Source: Proteus hauseri ATCC 700826 (GTDB lineage: Bacteria > Pseudomonadota > Gammaproteobacteria > Enterobacterales > Enterobacteriaceae). From it: DNA of 64,000 bases. The translations under genes and the position numbers were made by a program. Of the stretch, positions 7,833 to 16,739 are shown in pieces (within the stretch, counting starts at the first letter, position 1; each line of letters begins with the position of its first letter). The notes under the pieces are model-generated. The model was not told where the DNA came from. It ran no database searches and saw only the letters and a list, made by a program, of their open reading frames with translations. The stretch is taken from NCBI RefSeq assembly GCF_001654965.1, contig NZ_LXEV01000021.1, forward strand, positions 1 to 64,000. Direction: 5' to 3'.

Positions 7833-8588
7833 ATGCAGAGTTATCACTCTTTATCTGCTCAAGTGTATCAAATAGATAAGCCGATAGGATGTAGCTTTGG
7901 TGATGTCGAATATTATCAAGAACGCCTTAAAGGAGTAGATGGGCGAATTTTAGAGCCCGCAGTCGGTACAGGACGGATCCTTATTCCTTTATTACTATCT
8001 GGTTTTGATGTTGAAGGATTTGATCTTTCCGATGATATGCTGCATTTTTGTACCGAAAATCTAGTTAGGTATGGATTTACCAAAGATCGCGTTAAAAAAG
8101 GTGATTTAACTTGTTTTGAAGTTAAATCACTTGTCGACGCTATTATTATTCCTACAGGTACATTTTTATTATTGGATAGTGAAGAAAAAGCGCGTCAGTC
8201 ACTAGCTCAGTGCTTTAATGCACTCCAGTCAAATGGACGTTTACTTATTGATATCAGTCTTTCTCATCAATTTGTTCAAGGTAAATGCGATAGTCGGCAA
8301 TTTAAAACGGCTGAAAATGATTTGATTACATTACAGATAATAAATGCAGAGATAGATTATATCAATCAGCTTACAATTTCTCATCATCGTTATGATAAGT
8401 GGCGCAATGGAAGTATTATTGACAGTGAATGGGAGGAATTTAAGTTGAAGTGGTTTGGAGTATCTGAATTTAAGCAATTACTTATTTCTGCGGGCTTTAG
8501 TGATATAACTATTTCTGCTGATTATCAATATCTACAAAAACCTATTAATAGCACTGAAATAATGACTTTTGAAGCATATAAAAAATAG
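7833..8588 (+). CDS. Class I SAM-dependent methyltransferase
   Basis: 251 residues with a Rossmann-type SAM site: motif I ILEPAVGTGR (about 38-47), the acidic strand-2 end VEGFDLSDDML (about 56-66) and a KKGDLTCF segment. It resembles small-molecule methyltransferases; the acceptor cannot be told. The start at 7833 is chosen because AAGGA lies 7 bases upstream and the protein begins where the family does. The open frame extends 27 codons further upstream but has no ribosome site there. It is divergent from the ClbS-like gene, and may act with it, but that is only position. Confidence 0.75.
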   Translation: MQSYHSLSAQVYQIDKPIGCSFGDVEYYQERLKGVDGRILEPAVGTGRILIPLLLSGFDVEGFDLSDDMLHFCTENLVRYGFTKDRVKKGDLTCFEVKSLVDAIIIPTGTFLLLDSEEKARQSLAQCFNALQSNGRLLIDISLSHQFVQGKCDSRQFKTAENDLITLQIINAEIDYINQLTISHHRYDKWRNGSIIDSEWEEFKLKWFGVSEFKQLLISAGFSDITISADYQYLQKPINSTEIMTFEAYKK

Positions 8589-9068
8589 TGATTATTCTAA
8601 AATTAATAAGATTATATTTTCATTTTATTGGTTTTTAGTATCAAATAATTACGTGCTTTCACTTAGGTTTATAAAAGTAGTAAATTAAATTAAAATTATT
8701 TTGAATAAAAAAATCCTCGCGTAAAGCGGGGGGAATGATAATATATATCAATGATTAAATACTAAACAAATAATAATATAAAAAACGTATCCATCTGTAA
8801 CAAATATCGATAAAAAATAATTTAGTAAATAAAATATAGTTATTAATGAATAATGTTAACTTAAAAAACATAACATATTGTTTATATTGAGATTAAATTA
8901 TAAAAATAACATCAGTTTTTATGTTGAGTGAATTAATATTTTTATAAATACTTTTGGAGTGTGGTATCAAAAAATATTCATTAGTAACCTATTTAATCAT
9001 GCTATCAATAGGTGATTTTACATAATCACCTATTAATGAAAGGCTCTCACATAGTCAATAACTAATTT
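8589..9068. other. Gene-free stretch with two hairpins
   Basis: 480 AT-rich bases. At 8709-8735 the minus strand reads as a terminator: a GC-rich hairpin with one mismatch followed by ATTTTTTT. At 9007-9034 there is an 11-bp perfect inverted repeat (AATAGGTGATT/AATCACCTATT) just beyond the end of the HEAT-repeat reading frame, without a T tract. No coding frame is supported. Confidence 0.5.
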
Positions 9069-10490
9069 TCACCATTGAGTTATATCAATTTTTTTATTTG
9101 TTCCTGTTTTATTAATATAAGAATTAATATTATTACGAATGTAAGGATCTTTTTCGATAGGATACATTTCCCATGCTTTTTTTAAATAAGGCAGTAAGTT
9201 ATCATTTATTTGATTAATTTTTGTTGCCGACTGAATAGCAATTAAGCTAATTCTTTGATTTGTAGAAATAATAGCATCAAAGAAAAATTCAATTTTATCT
9301 TTTAAATTAATATCATGTGATGCAGAGTAAATTGCACTTATCGCTAATTCTTGATTTTGATGAATAAAAAAGGGTTGAAAGTCTTCAACTCGGACAGCAT
9401 TTAAACTTTTAAGAATATAGCCAATATGACTTAATGTATTATTATCATTGGTCTTTTTAAGGAACTGTATAAGATCATCCTTAAATAGTTTAAAATTCTC
9501 TTTTTGTGTAAGGTAAATAATAGGGATCACTATTTTTGTTTTTTCACTATAAGGAATTTTTAACTCTTTTTGAATATAAGGAATTGCTTGTTCACACGAA
9601 TATTCGCTAAATACATTTAATGCTGCTTTGTACAACATTATTTCAGTTGTATTTAATTGTTTTTTTAAAAAATCCAGTGCATTTTTTGAAAGAACAGGAA
9701 GTTTTGTGAGTGAGGTTATTGCATCTATTTTTTTGTTAATATTATCTGTATTTTTAGCAATGTTAATTAACGTTTTTTCATCCCCACCCATTTTATGTCC
9801 AAACCAGCTGGTATTATAACCCAAAATAACTTCATCTAACCAACGCTCATACTATTCGATAAATGAAGTTTCATAAGAAAATGTGTAAGGTGTATTTGAA
9901 TTAACCCAATGGGAAGTATATAGAATATGACCTTGATAAGGACCATTTATGACCAATAATAAATCGTATTCACAGCCACAAGTCCCTAAATAAAGGGTGC
10001 CTTGATGCACTCTATCACAAATAATATCAAATTCGTCATCACTACAATCTTCAGGTACTTCACATAATGCTGCCCATTCTGCGATATCCATATCAGGATG
10101 AAGTAAGCAAGGTTGTGCACAATTTCTTATACCATTTCTATCTATTTCTTCATCAAAAGCAGCAATGCCATAATAAGGGCCAGCACCACCATAAGTACCT
10201 GAGCCGCCATTACCAATTTGAGTAATAAAATCAATATAATCTTGAGGAAAACTACAACCTGACTGAGTTTGCAGTTGTTTCACTTTTTCAAAAGAGAGTG
10301 GAGGGTTAAGTTTATACTGATGATTATCAGCGCCAAACTCTTTAAACTCATGATCTACTTTAGCAACAAGAACTAATTTTTCACGTACGCGTTCAATAGC
10401 ATTATTGGGGTGACGATTATTTATTTTTTTCAATAGCTGTTGCGGCGAATTATCCTGATTCATTTTAAAATCAGATGAAATAAAGTCCAT
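9069..10490 (-). pseudogene. SUKH (SMI1/KNR4) plus HEAT-repeat protein split by in-frame TAG
   Basis: One reading frame of 474 codons interrupted by a single TAG at 9854-9852. Part one (10490-9852, 212 residues, start supported by AAGGA) is a SUKH-type domain: SFEKVKQLQTQSGCSFPQDY, ITQIGNGGSG, the DEEID region and GTCGCEYDLLLVINGP. After the TAG the same frame continues YERWLDEVILGYNTSWFG and then 240 residues of short paired helices of HEAT type. SUKH proteins commonly run WYERWLDE here, so the stop probably replaces a Trp codon (TGG to TAG). SUKH proteins are frequent immunity proteins in polymorphic-toxin systems. Either a recent pseudogene, a sequencing error, or suppressed read-through. 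A TTG at 9824 could start a separate HEAT protein, but that is less likely. Confidence 0.82.
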
Positions 10491-10618
10491 ATTTTCAAAT
10501 CCTTATTGATTATGGTGTTATGTTGATAATAGAAAAGAATTACTTTTTTCTGAATTTTACGCAGCTTAGTTTTTAATATTAATTTATCTAGATTTATATC
10601 TGTTATTAAAAAATAGCT

Positions 10619-10718
10619 AAAAAAAGACCAACGCTAGGAGAGTTGGTCAATAAATACTAGAAGCAATGTGAGCAATGTCATTGTGAATAACCAAGTAAAA
10701 CACTCAGATATTCACGAG
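10619..10718 (-). ncRNA. ryhB: RyhB-type iron-stress small RNA, copy 2
   Basis: Minus strand core complementary to 10653-10679 contains the same CATTGCTCACATTGC block as copy 1, then TTCTAGTATT (one base different). Its terminator is GACCAAC/GTTGGTC (10626-10632 with 10642-10648) with seven U. A perfect 7-bp 5-prime stem GTGAATA/TATTCAC encloses a loop as in copy 1 but with different sequence. The predicted length is about 100 nt. Both copies have identical promoter architecture, so both should be iron-repressed and could share targets while differing in their 5-prime halves. Confidence 0.93.
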
Positions 10719-10722
10719 TTAA

Positions 10723-10751
10723 AAAATAATCATTATCATTTATTTTGTCAA
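10723..10751 (-). promoter_or_regulatory. Promoter with Fur box, ryhB copy 2
   Basis: Minus strand: -35 TTGACA (10751-10746), 17-base spacer, -10 TATTTT (10728-10723). The spacer carries AATGATAATGATTAT, a strong Fur-box match placed exactly as in copy 1. Confidence 0.9.
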
Positions 10752-10984
10752 CCCTGCTATAAATGTGGTTGTTTTTTTATTCATATTTATTGACAAAATA
10801 ATGTTAATTTTATTGACCCTAATGTAGGTAATTTATCAATAATAACAATAAGATAATTTTGTTTTGTATTCAATTTTAGTGATTTTTCTATTGCATTCAT
10901 TTTTTATTTTATAATTCCTTAAAATGTGAGAGAGTAGAGAAATTGTTTTCTTAACCATTGTTTGCTCTAGTGAATTTAGATGAA
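10752..10984. other. Gene-free AT-rich stretch
   Basis: About 230 bases between the ryhB copy 2 promoter and the first readable fragment of the decayed toxin gene. No feature is supported. Confidence 0.4.
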
Positions 10985-12286
10985 GCTAATATTGATGTTA
11001 ATAGCTTTACCTCAAGGAGATTAGAGTCGCTACTATCCAGCATTAATAAGCGAGCAGTTCTCATTGTTAACAGAAGAAATAAGAGCGCATGTATTGTATG
11101 AAGTTGGTTATTAGCCATTTACAAGCGACAGTATGAGATTAATTCTCTGGCGTAAAGCCAGTGCGTATTAGCGTTTCTGAAAACAAAGCAAATAAAAATA
11201 AACAAGTAGTCATCAACTCTAAGCCTAATGCTGGATACTATATTCCTTCATCTAAATTAAAGACCCATCATGCAATTGTTGATTTTGGCGGTAAGCATGA
11301 AGCTCTTTATGTCTTTATTATTGACGTTATTGATGTCAATAATGAAGAGAAGATAGTTGAAAAAGAATGTGCAGAATGGTCGAAGTTACACCCTTTAGAA
11401 GCCGCATTATTAGAGATTGAAGAAGCAAAGAAAAGATTAGCTAATATTATAAACACTTTCAGGCTCAAGTCGCTGTATTAATAAACTCAAAGCTACACTA
11501 GAAGGGTTAGCACTGGCTGACCCTGTTAAAAATTCTCTTGTTTATAAACAGGCCAGTAAATAATTAAAACTAACGAAACAAGAAGTTAAATTTAATGACA
11601 AAGAGTTATTAAAAGCAATTTTAAGTAAACCTAATGACTATGCCAACATTGTTATTCAAAAATTAGTTAAAGAGTCTATCAAAGGTCCACTATTATTTGC
11701 TGTTACAGCTCTTCTAAGTGCTTTATGCGATTCTATTTTAAAAACTCATACTCAAAGAAGATGCTAAGAAAAAACTGCCCCCTATTCTCGAACCATGCAA
11801 AAAAGCGGGAAAAAACTGTTGAGAATAAAGTCGAAGATATAGAGAAAAAATTAGGTATTTATGGTGAGGTAAATGTCAAAGAAAAATCCAGTGGTCGTGA
11901 GTTAAAAATAATGCGGGTGGATCAATTGAATATTTAGACTAGAAAGATGCAAAAATTGACCGTGAATAAGTAGATAAAGTCAAACTATATACTGGACGAT
12001 TTACTAAGTCTGATTCAAATAAGGAAATGATTGACCGGTTGGAAAAATTCTGAAAAAGGAAATTTTAGCCACAGATACTGACAAGCGGTTCTATATTCAT
12101 GAAATTAGGGAGCTGGAACGTTATTGAGTATTAGGTGTACTAGACGGAGCTGAAGATAAATCAGTTTGGAATAATGCGCATATCGCAACTTTGGAAAACT
12201 ATAAAATAAATGAAAGAACACAACCTCTGTATACGCCAGAAGCAATTAAAGCCTATGAAGAACAAGAATGGATAGAAAACCAATGA
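10985..12286 (+). pseudogene. Decayed modular toxin gene (fragments in several frames)
   Basis: Protein-like stretches follow one another on the plus strand but are broken by stops and frameshifts. They are YYPALISEQFSLLTEEI (about 11030-11100), a 106-codon open stretch 11161-11481 (GTG; contains HHAIVDFGGKHEALYVF), LEGLALADPVKNSLVYKQ after 11481, a stretch to about 11935, and a C-terminal part including TDKRFYIHEIRELERY, stop, then SVWNNAHIATLENYK to a stop at 12284-12286. The C-terminal type and the overlapping downstream small gene look like a polymorphic-toxin module. I do not recognise the parent family (possibly a type VI or Rhs-like effector). Clearly non-functional as one protein. Confidence 0.65.
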
Positions 12287-12545
12287 TTGATTTAAAAAAA
12301 ATGATAGAGAATGAAAGTATTAAAGATGTTTTATTGTATTTAGCTCCACTTAAGTCCTTTCCTATATTGATAATATGTTTGTTCGATATAAATTTGAAGT
12401 TATTGAAAAAGGAAAGCTATACCCAGCATATGCTAATTTATTAAAAGGGAAAATGTTTATTGAGGATGAAAAAGGACATACACATAAAGGCCCTAACTGG
12501 AAAGAACCCCAATTTATTACTCAAAAAAAATACGGTATTAAATAA
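12283..12545 (+). pseudogene. Frameshifted putative immunity gene
   Basis: It starts at ATG 12283, overlapping the toxin stop codon as ATGA, the usual layout of toxin/immunity pairs. It begins MIDLKKMIENESIKDVLLYL, then shifts frame near 12350 and continues RYKFEVIEKGKLYPAYANLL...to a stop at 12543-12545. Total about 87 codons if the shift is repaired. No family is recognised. Calling it immunity rests only on position and size. Confidence 0.5.
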
Positions 12546-12583
12546 AAGGATACTTATAAAGTATGTTATATACTTTGCAAGTT

Positions 12584-12617
12584 ACCTAATTGTGCCGGCA
12601 CACTGGCCTGATTAGGT
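12584..12617. repeat. Inverted repeat ACCTAAT/ATTAGGT around GTGCCGGCAC
   Basis: ACCTAAT (12584-12590) and ATTAGGT (12611-12617) flank a 20-base loop that itself contains the palindrome GTGCCGGCAC. The loop is notably GC-rich for this region. It could be an old integration or terminator scar at the edge of the accessory stretch. Confidence 0.45.
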
Positions 12618-12701
12618 GTTCTTTATATGCGATACACTCGCAGATAGATCAACGTTAATCTTGTCTTTTTCTTCCTGCGTTAGTTCAGCGAGATTATTCA
12701 T
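12612..12701 (-). pseudogene. 29-codon remnant, possibly phage-derived
   Basis: A short frame reads MNNLAELTQEEKDKINVDL and ends after 29 codons. The opening resembles, from memory, small proteins of P2-like prophages that begin the same way but run to about 75 residues, so this would be a truncated N terminus. It lies 170 bases from the 3-prime end of tRNA-Pro, where integrative elements often insert. Weak evidence. Confidence 0.35.
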
Positions 12702-12828
12702 TTGATAAGCTCTGTTAATGCATTTGAGGTGAATTATAGCATAGAAGTAGGACGAGAATTGAGCTTTAACTAAGGTAAATATGATGGGGGTTTTACACCA
12801 GTTTTACACCAAGCAAATTTCAGGCATA

Positions 12829-12858
12829 AAAAAACCAACCTTAAGTGGTTGGTTTTTC
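12829..12858 (-). terminator. Terminator of tRNA-Pro
   Basis: AACCAACC (12833-12840) pairs with GGTTGGTT (12847-12854); on the minus strand a run of T follows. It lies just past the 3-prime end of the tRNA gene. Confidence 0.85.
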
Positions 12859-12868
12859 TAAGGAATTT

Positions 12869-12945
12869 TGGTCGGCATGATAGGATTTGAACCTACGACC
12901 CCCGACACCCCATGACGGTGCGCTACCAGGCTGCGCTACATGCCG
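12869..12945 (-). tRNA. proL: tRNA-Pro (anticodon GGG)
   Basis: A 77-base cloverleaf on the minus strand beginning CGGCATGTAGCGCAGCCTGG and ending CATGCCGACCA with encoded CCA. The anticodon loop ATGGGGT gives GGG, reading CCC/CCU. The sequence is nearly that of E. coli proL, and, as there, it follows yejM on the same strand. Its 3-prime end faces the accessory stretch with the toxin wreck and the phage-like scrap, so it may have been an integration site. Confidence 0.95.
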
Positions 12946-13059
12946 TTTGAGCTCGTATATTACTGTTTTTCGCTGCTAAAGCAACCCTTTGAGGGTTAAG
13001 TGATGTATTTTTGTACACTCATGTCGAATGCTATATTTGATATGAGTACACGAATAATA

Positions 13060-14796
13060 CTATCTCTCAATAAAACGTTTTTGCTCAGCTAGCACTTGTA
13101 ACAGTAATCCTAAATCTGGTTTTTCCGATGCTATTTCTTTACCTGATTTATCGAATAGGGCGTATCTGCCGTTTTTATCTATTAATAAAGTGTTGTCTTG
13201 TAAGAAAACGACAAACGTTTCATCATCACCGGTGAAAATCCAAGGGTGATGACGGCTACTTGCAAACAGATCTTCACCTTGTGAGTAATTCTCTGCGGGG
13301 CTAATAACGTGCAGCACATGTTTCATCAAGGTTGTCATAATATCTTGATGACTGGTCATTTTATCAATCTGCTGAGGTGTCATATCAGGCCAATGAACAA
13401 TCAGTGGTACTTGTGATTGCGCTAAATTAAAAGTGTCTTTATTACTAAGCCATTGGTTGTGTTGTTTTTTATCATCATCTTGATGATAATTTGATGTAAC
13501 CACCACAACCGTATTATCTAAAACATTATTTTCTTGTAATGTTGTAAATATGCTCTCTAGCTGGCTATTTAATTGCGCTTGCTGAGTTGTCTTGTTGGTG
13601 TAGCCATTAATCTGCAAAAACGAGAACCAAGGTGAGGTCTTATTCTCTTTTATTAACCAATTACGCCAATTACTAATGGTTGCGTCGTTATTATCACTAG
13701 GTGTTGAAGGAATAGAAAAGTCAGATAATACCGCTTGTTTAAATAGAGGCGTTTGGAATCCATTGGTAGAAAATAGTGCTAATTGATAGTTGCGATAATT
13801 CAATGCATCAAACAGTGCAGAGTTTTTTCGGCTACTTAAAACACTGTCTAAATAAGACGGTGATATGCCATAAAATAGACCAAATAATGCTGTATCGTTA
13901 TCAATACCAGATGAATAATGGCGAGAGAACGAAAGATTATTATTAGCAAATTGTTGCAAACTCGGTAATTGAGCGGCTTCTTCATTCCCTAAGCCATCAA
14001 TCACAACAATCAGTAAATTATAAGAATAGGCATCTTTATAGTAAACCAATGGTGCCAGTGGGTAAGTAATGCTTTGAGCCGTCGGATTACCTTCACTGAT
14101 TAAGCGTTGCTCATACTCAGATTGATTGATAAAACCGTGGCGCTCAAGAAATTTTCGGGCTGTCATCGGATATGACAATGGTAAATTAGCGCGTTGCATG
14201 GTGATAGGGCGATAGAAATTAGCATCAGCCCAAATAGACATCGAGTGCGATAAAATAAAGCAGGAGATAAATACACCCGCTAAAGGCTTGCCCCATCGTT
14301 GTCGATTTAAACTGCGTAGTTTTTGCCAGCTCCAAGTAGCAAATAGCATCTCAACAAGAAAAATAATAGGGATCGCAATAAAGATAAGCTGCCATTCACG
14401 CGCCATTTCGCCTTCATTTGGATTGATCACTAAATCCCAGACGAGTTGAGTAAGATGAAGCTGAAATTGTTGGTAAACAGCAATATCAAAGAGAAGAATA
14501 GTCAATCCTGCACTGGCTAAAGCACAAGAGACAACTCTAAGAAGCCGTTGTGATACCACCACAAAAGTCAGTGGAAAAAGAATAAGGATATAGATGGCAA
14601 AGACGATAAAACTAAAATGCCCCATCCAACTTATAATGGCATAAAGGCGACCTGCAAATGTACCTGGCCAGTCTGAAATAAACAGGTAACGGCTCCCAAG
14701 CAATAAGCTTAGAATAATATTGAATAGCGCAAACCAGTGTCCCCAACTAATCATTTGGGATACTTTTTCACGATAGGACTGATGTCTCGTTACCAT
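13060..14796 (-). CDS. yejM: Inner-membrane LPS-synthesis regulator YejM (PbgA/LapC)
   Basis: A 578-residue protein with about five N-terminal transmembrane helices (residues 1-190), a linker, and a periplasmic sulfatase-like domain (LLIVVIDGLG at about 255). Length and sequence follow E. coli YejM (586). In E. coli it senses lipid A in the inner membrane, binds LapB and so controls FtsH-dependent turnover of LpxC. The sulfatase fold is thought not to be an active enzyme. It is transcribed after yejL with a 26-base gap and lies before proL, as in E. coli. Confidence 0.95.
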   Translation of the reverse strand: MVTRHQSYREKVSQMISWGHWFALFNIILSLLLGSRYLFISDWPGTFAGRLYAIISWMGHFSFIVFAIYILILFPLTFVVVSQRLLRVVSCALASAGLTILLFDIAVYQQFQLHLTQLVWDLVINPNEGEMAREWQLIFIAIPIIFLVEMLFATWSWQKLRSLNRQRWGKPLAGVFISCFILSHSMSIWADANFYRPITMQRANLPLSYPMTARKFLERHGFINQSEYEQRLISEGNPTAQSITYPLAPLVYYKDAYSYNLLIVVIDGLGNEEAAQLPSLQQFANNNLSFSRHYSSGIDNDTALFGLFYGISPSYLDSVLSSRKNSALFDALNYRNYQLALFSTNGFQTPLFKQAVLSDFSIPSTPSDNNDATISNWRNWLIKENKTSPWFSFLQINGYTNKTTQQAQLNSQLESIFTTLQENNVLDNTVVVVTSNYHQDDDKKQHNQWLSNKDTFNLAQSQVPLIVHWPDMTPQQIDKMTSHQDIMTTLMKHVLHVISPAENYSQGEDLFASSRHHPWIFTGDDETFVVFLQDNTLLIDKNGRYALFDKSGKEIASEKPDLGLLLQVLAEQKRFIER

Positions 14797-14822
14797 GTCT
14801 ATAAATAGTTTTTCTATGTTTA

Positions 14823-15050
14823 TTAGTGAATTTTGCCTTCATCAATTGAAGCACGCAAAGCGTGAACAAAAGAATCTGCAATTAACATTCGTTGAGCAGG
14901 GGCAATACTTGTATTGATTAAGTTTGTCACCATGTTCCCCAGCACCATCAAAGAAAGATCTGTAGGAGTATGATGTTTTTCAAGAACGCTGACAAGTTCT
15001 GCTAATAATTGCTCGACTTGCTCATCACTATAACGGGATTGTTGTGGCAT
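14823..15050 (-). CDS. yejL: UPF0352 protein YejL
   Basis: 75 residues, starting [19 protein letters not shown], all-helical, matching E. coli YejL in length and sequence. Function is unknown. It is the first gene of the yejL-yejM pair and divergent from yejK, an order conserved across Enterobacterales. Confidence 0.93.
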   Translation of the reverse strand: MPQQSRYSDEQVEQLLAELVSVLEKHHTPTDLSLMVLGNMVTNLINTSIAPAQRMLIADSFVHALRASIDEGKIH

Positions 15051-15215
15051 AAAATCTGAATTCCTACTAAATGAATAAAACGCTATATGTTACCGCAAGG
15101 ACAGCAATTTTTCTGCTATTTAAAAAAATTAATTTTCTATCGGTTTTTCCTTGCCTGTAATAGATGGGAATGTTTGAATACGCGCACGAAAGGTTTGGGA
15201 TAAAGGAGGGCGTCC

Positions 15216-16220
15216 ATGAGTCTAGATATTAATCAATTAGTCTTACATCAGCTAATAAAGCGAGACGAGCAGACATTAGAAGTTGTGCTACGTGATTCAC
15301 TATTAGAAATTCAACCTGTTGTTCAGGAAATGATAGAAGAGTTACATCGCGTTTATAGTGCTAAAACAAAAGCTTATGGCTTATTTAATGAAGAGAGTGA
15401 ACTTGCTGAAGCTTTACGGTTGCAACGTAAAGGCGAAGAAGACTTTTTAGGCTTTTCACGAGCGGCAACAGTACGATTAAAAGACGAACTTGCTAAATAC
15501 CCTTTTGCAGAGGGCGGAACCGTTCTATTTTGCCACTATCGCTATTTAGCGGTCGATTACTTATTAATCGCGGTACTTAATAGCTGTAATAGTATGTGGG
15601 TGAACGATAGCCTTGATGTTTCATCTACTCGCTATCTTGATATTCCTCATGCAGACATTATTGCTCGTATCGATTTAACTGAATGGGAAACAGCGCCTGA
15701 CTCATTGCGTTACTTAACTTTCTTAAAAGGTCGAGTAGGACGTAAAGTCTCAGATTTCTTTATGGATTTCTTAGGTGCTCAAGAAGGCTTAAACGCAAAA
15801 ACTCAAAATAAAGGCTTATTACAAGCCGTTGATGATTTTTGTGAAGCGTCTGAAATGAATAAGCAAGAGCGACAAACTTGCCGCGAACAAGTATACAGCT
15901 ATTGTAATGAACAATTACAATCAGGTGAAGAAATTGCATTAAATGAATTAGCTCAAGAACTGCCAGCCATTGGCGATCAAAACTTCGCTCAGTTTACTGA
16001 AGATAAAGGCTATGAACTCGCAGAAACATTTCCCGCTGATCGCAGTACATTACGCCAGTTAATGAAATATGCAGGTAGCGGCGGTGGAATGACAATTAAT
16101 TTTGATGCGAAATTATTAGGTGAACGAATTTTTTGGGATCCCGCAACAGATACGTTAACGATTAAAGGCACTCCGCCTAATTTACGTGATCAGTTACAGC
16201 GCAGAGCATCAGAAAAGTAA
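15216..16220 (+). CDS. yejK: Nucleoid-associated protein YejK (NdpA)
   Basis: 334 residues, the same as E. coli YejK (335), from [16 protein letters not shown] to a basic C-terminal tail. It is found bound to the nucleoid in E. coli and binds double-stranded DNA; its precise role is unsettled. An AAGGAGGG ribosome site lies just before the ATG. Divergent from yejL, convergent with rplY. Confidence 0.95.
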   Translation: MSLDINQLVLHQLIKRDEQTLEVVLRDSLLEIQPVVQEMIEELHRVYSAKTKAYGLFNEESELAEALRLQRKGEEDFLGFSRAATVRLKDELAKYPFAEGGTVLFCHYRYLAVDYLLIAVLNSCNSMWVNDSLDVSSTRYLDIPHADIIARIDLTEWETAPDSLRYLTFLKGRVGRKVSDFFMDFLGAQEGLNAKTQNKGLLQAVDDFCEASEMNKQERQTCREQVYSYCNEQLQSGEEIALNELAQELPAIGDQNFAQFTEDKGYELAETFPADRSTLRQLMKYAGSGGGMTINFDAKLLGERIFWDPATDTLTIKGTPPNLRDQLQRRASEK

Positions 16221-16250
16221 TCGAAAAAATCATTGAAAGCTAGAAACAAA

Positions 16251-16272
16251 TAACGCCACAAAAGTGGCGTTA
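16251..16272. terminator. Hairpin between convergent yejK and rplY
   Basis: TAACGCCAC (16251-16259) pairs perfectly with GTGGCGTTA (16264-16272) around a 4-base loop. T tracts are poor on both sides, so termination may be partial or Rho-assisted. Confidence 0.65.
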
Positions 16273-16312
16273 TATGCTCGGCGTCCCGAAATAAAGCTCG
16301 AAGGGTGGCTAA

Positions 16313-16597
16313 TTAAGCGCGCAGGAAGTCAATATGAGTAATTTTTGGCTTATACTCATGACGTTGCACTGCTTTAACTTTAACTTTAGTTTCTTTGCCA
16401 TCGATAACCAGGTTAACGAAATCACTGTAGAACTCAGATTTGTGTTCTTGGTTGATAACTTCGTTGTGATCTAAATCGATAGCGATTGGCTCTTCATTTC
16501 CGCCATAAACGATAGCAGGAAAACGGTTAGCCACACGCAGGCGGCGGCTCGCACCCTTTCCCTGCTCTTTACGTACAGTTGCATTAATAGTTAACAT
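16313..16597 (-). CDS. rplY: 50S ribosomal protein L25
   Basis: 94 residues starting [20 protein letters not shown], equal in length to E. coli L25. It binds 5S rRNA in the large subunit and represses its own translation in E. coli. The start at 16597 is fixed by the family N terminus and an AAAGAGAAAAA ribosome site; the open frame runs much further upstream without meaning. It follows radD on the same strand with a 140-base gap likely to contain its own promoter. Confidence 0.96.
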   Translation of the reverse strand: MLTINATVRKEQGKGASRRLRVANRFPAIVYGGNEEPIAIDLDHNEVINQEHKSEFYSDFVNLVIDGKETKVKVKAVQRHEYKPKITHIDFLRA

Positions 16598-16739
16598 CTT
16601 TTTTCTCTTTAAAAAAGAAATAAAGTACATACTTGTTACAGGCGACCCAGCAACAAGCTCGATATTTGGTTTATCTAAAAATAGATAAAGCGGGCGCATT
16701 TTAACGAAAAAGCGGCCTGACAGCAAATATAAATCCATA

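Noticed and set aside
8712..8735. GC-rich CCTCGCG...GCGGGG segment as a CRISPR-like repeat
   Set aside because: Only one copy; it reads as a terminator hairpin on the minus strand.
9069..9824. HEAT-repeat protein as an independent gene starting at TTG 9824
   Set aside because: The frame is continuous with the SUKH gene across one TAG, the residues just before it complete the SUKH domain, and no ribosome site precedes the TTG.
12789..12812. Repeat TTTTACACCA twice, near tRNA-Pro, as att site
   Set aside because: It does not match the tRNA 3-prime end and no far copy was found; only proximity speaks for it.
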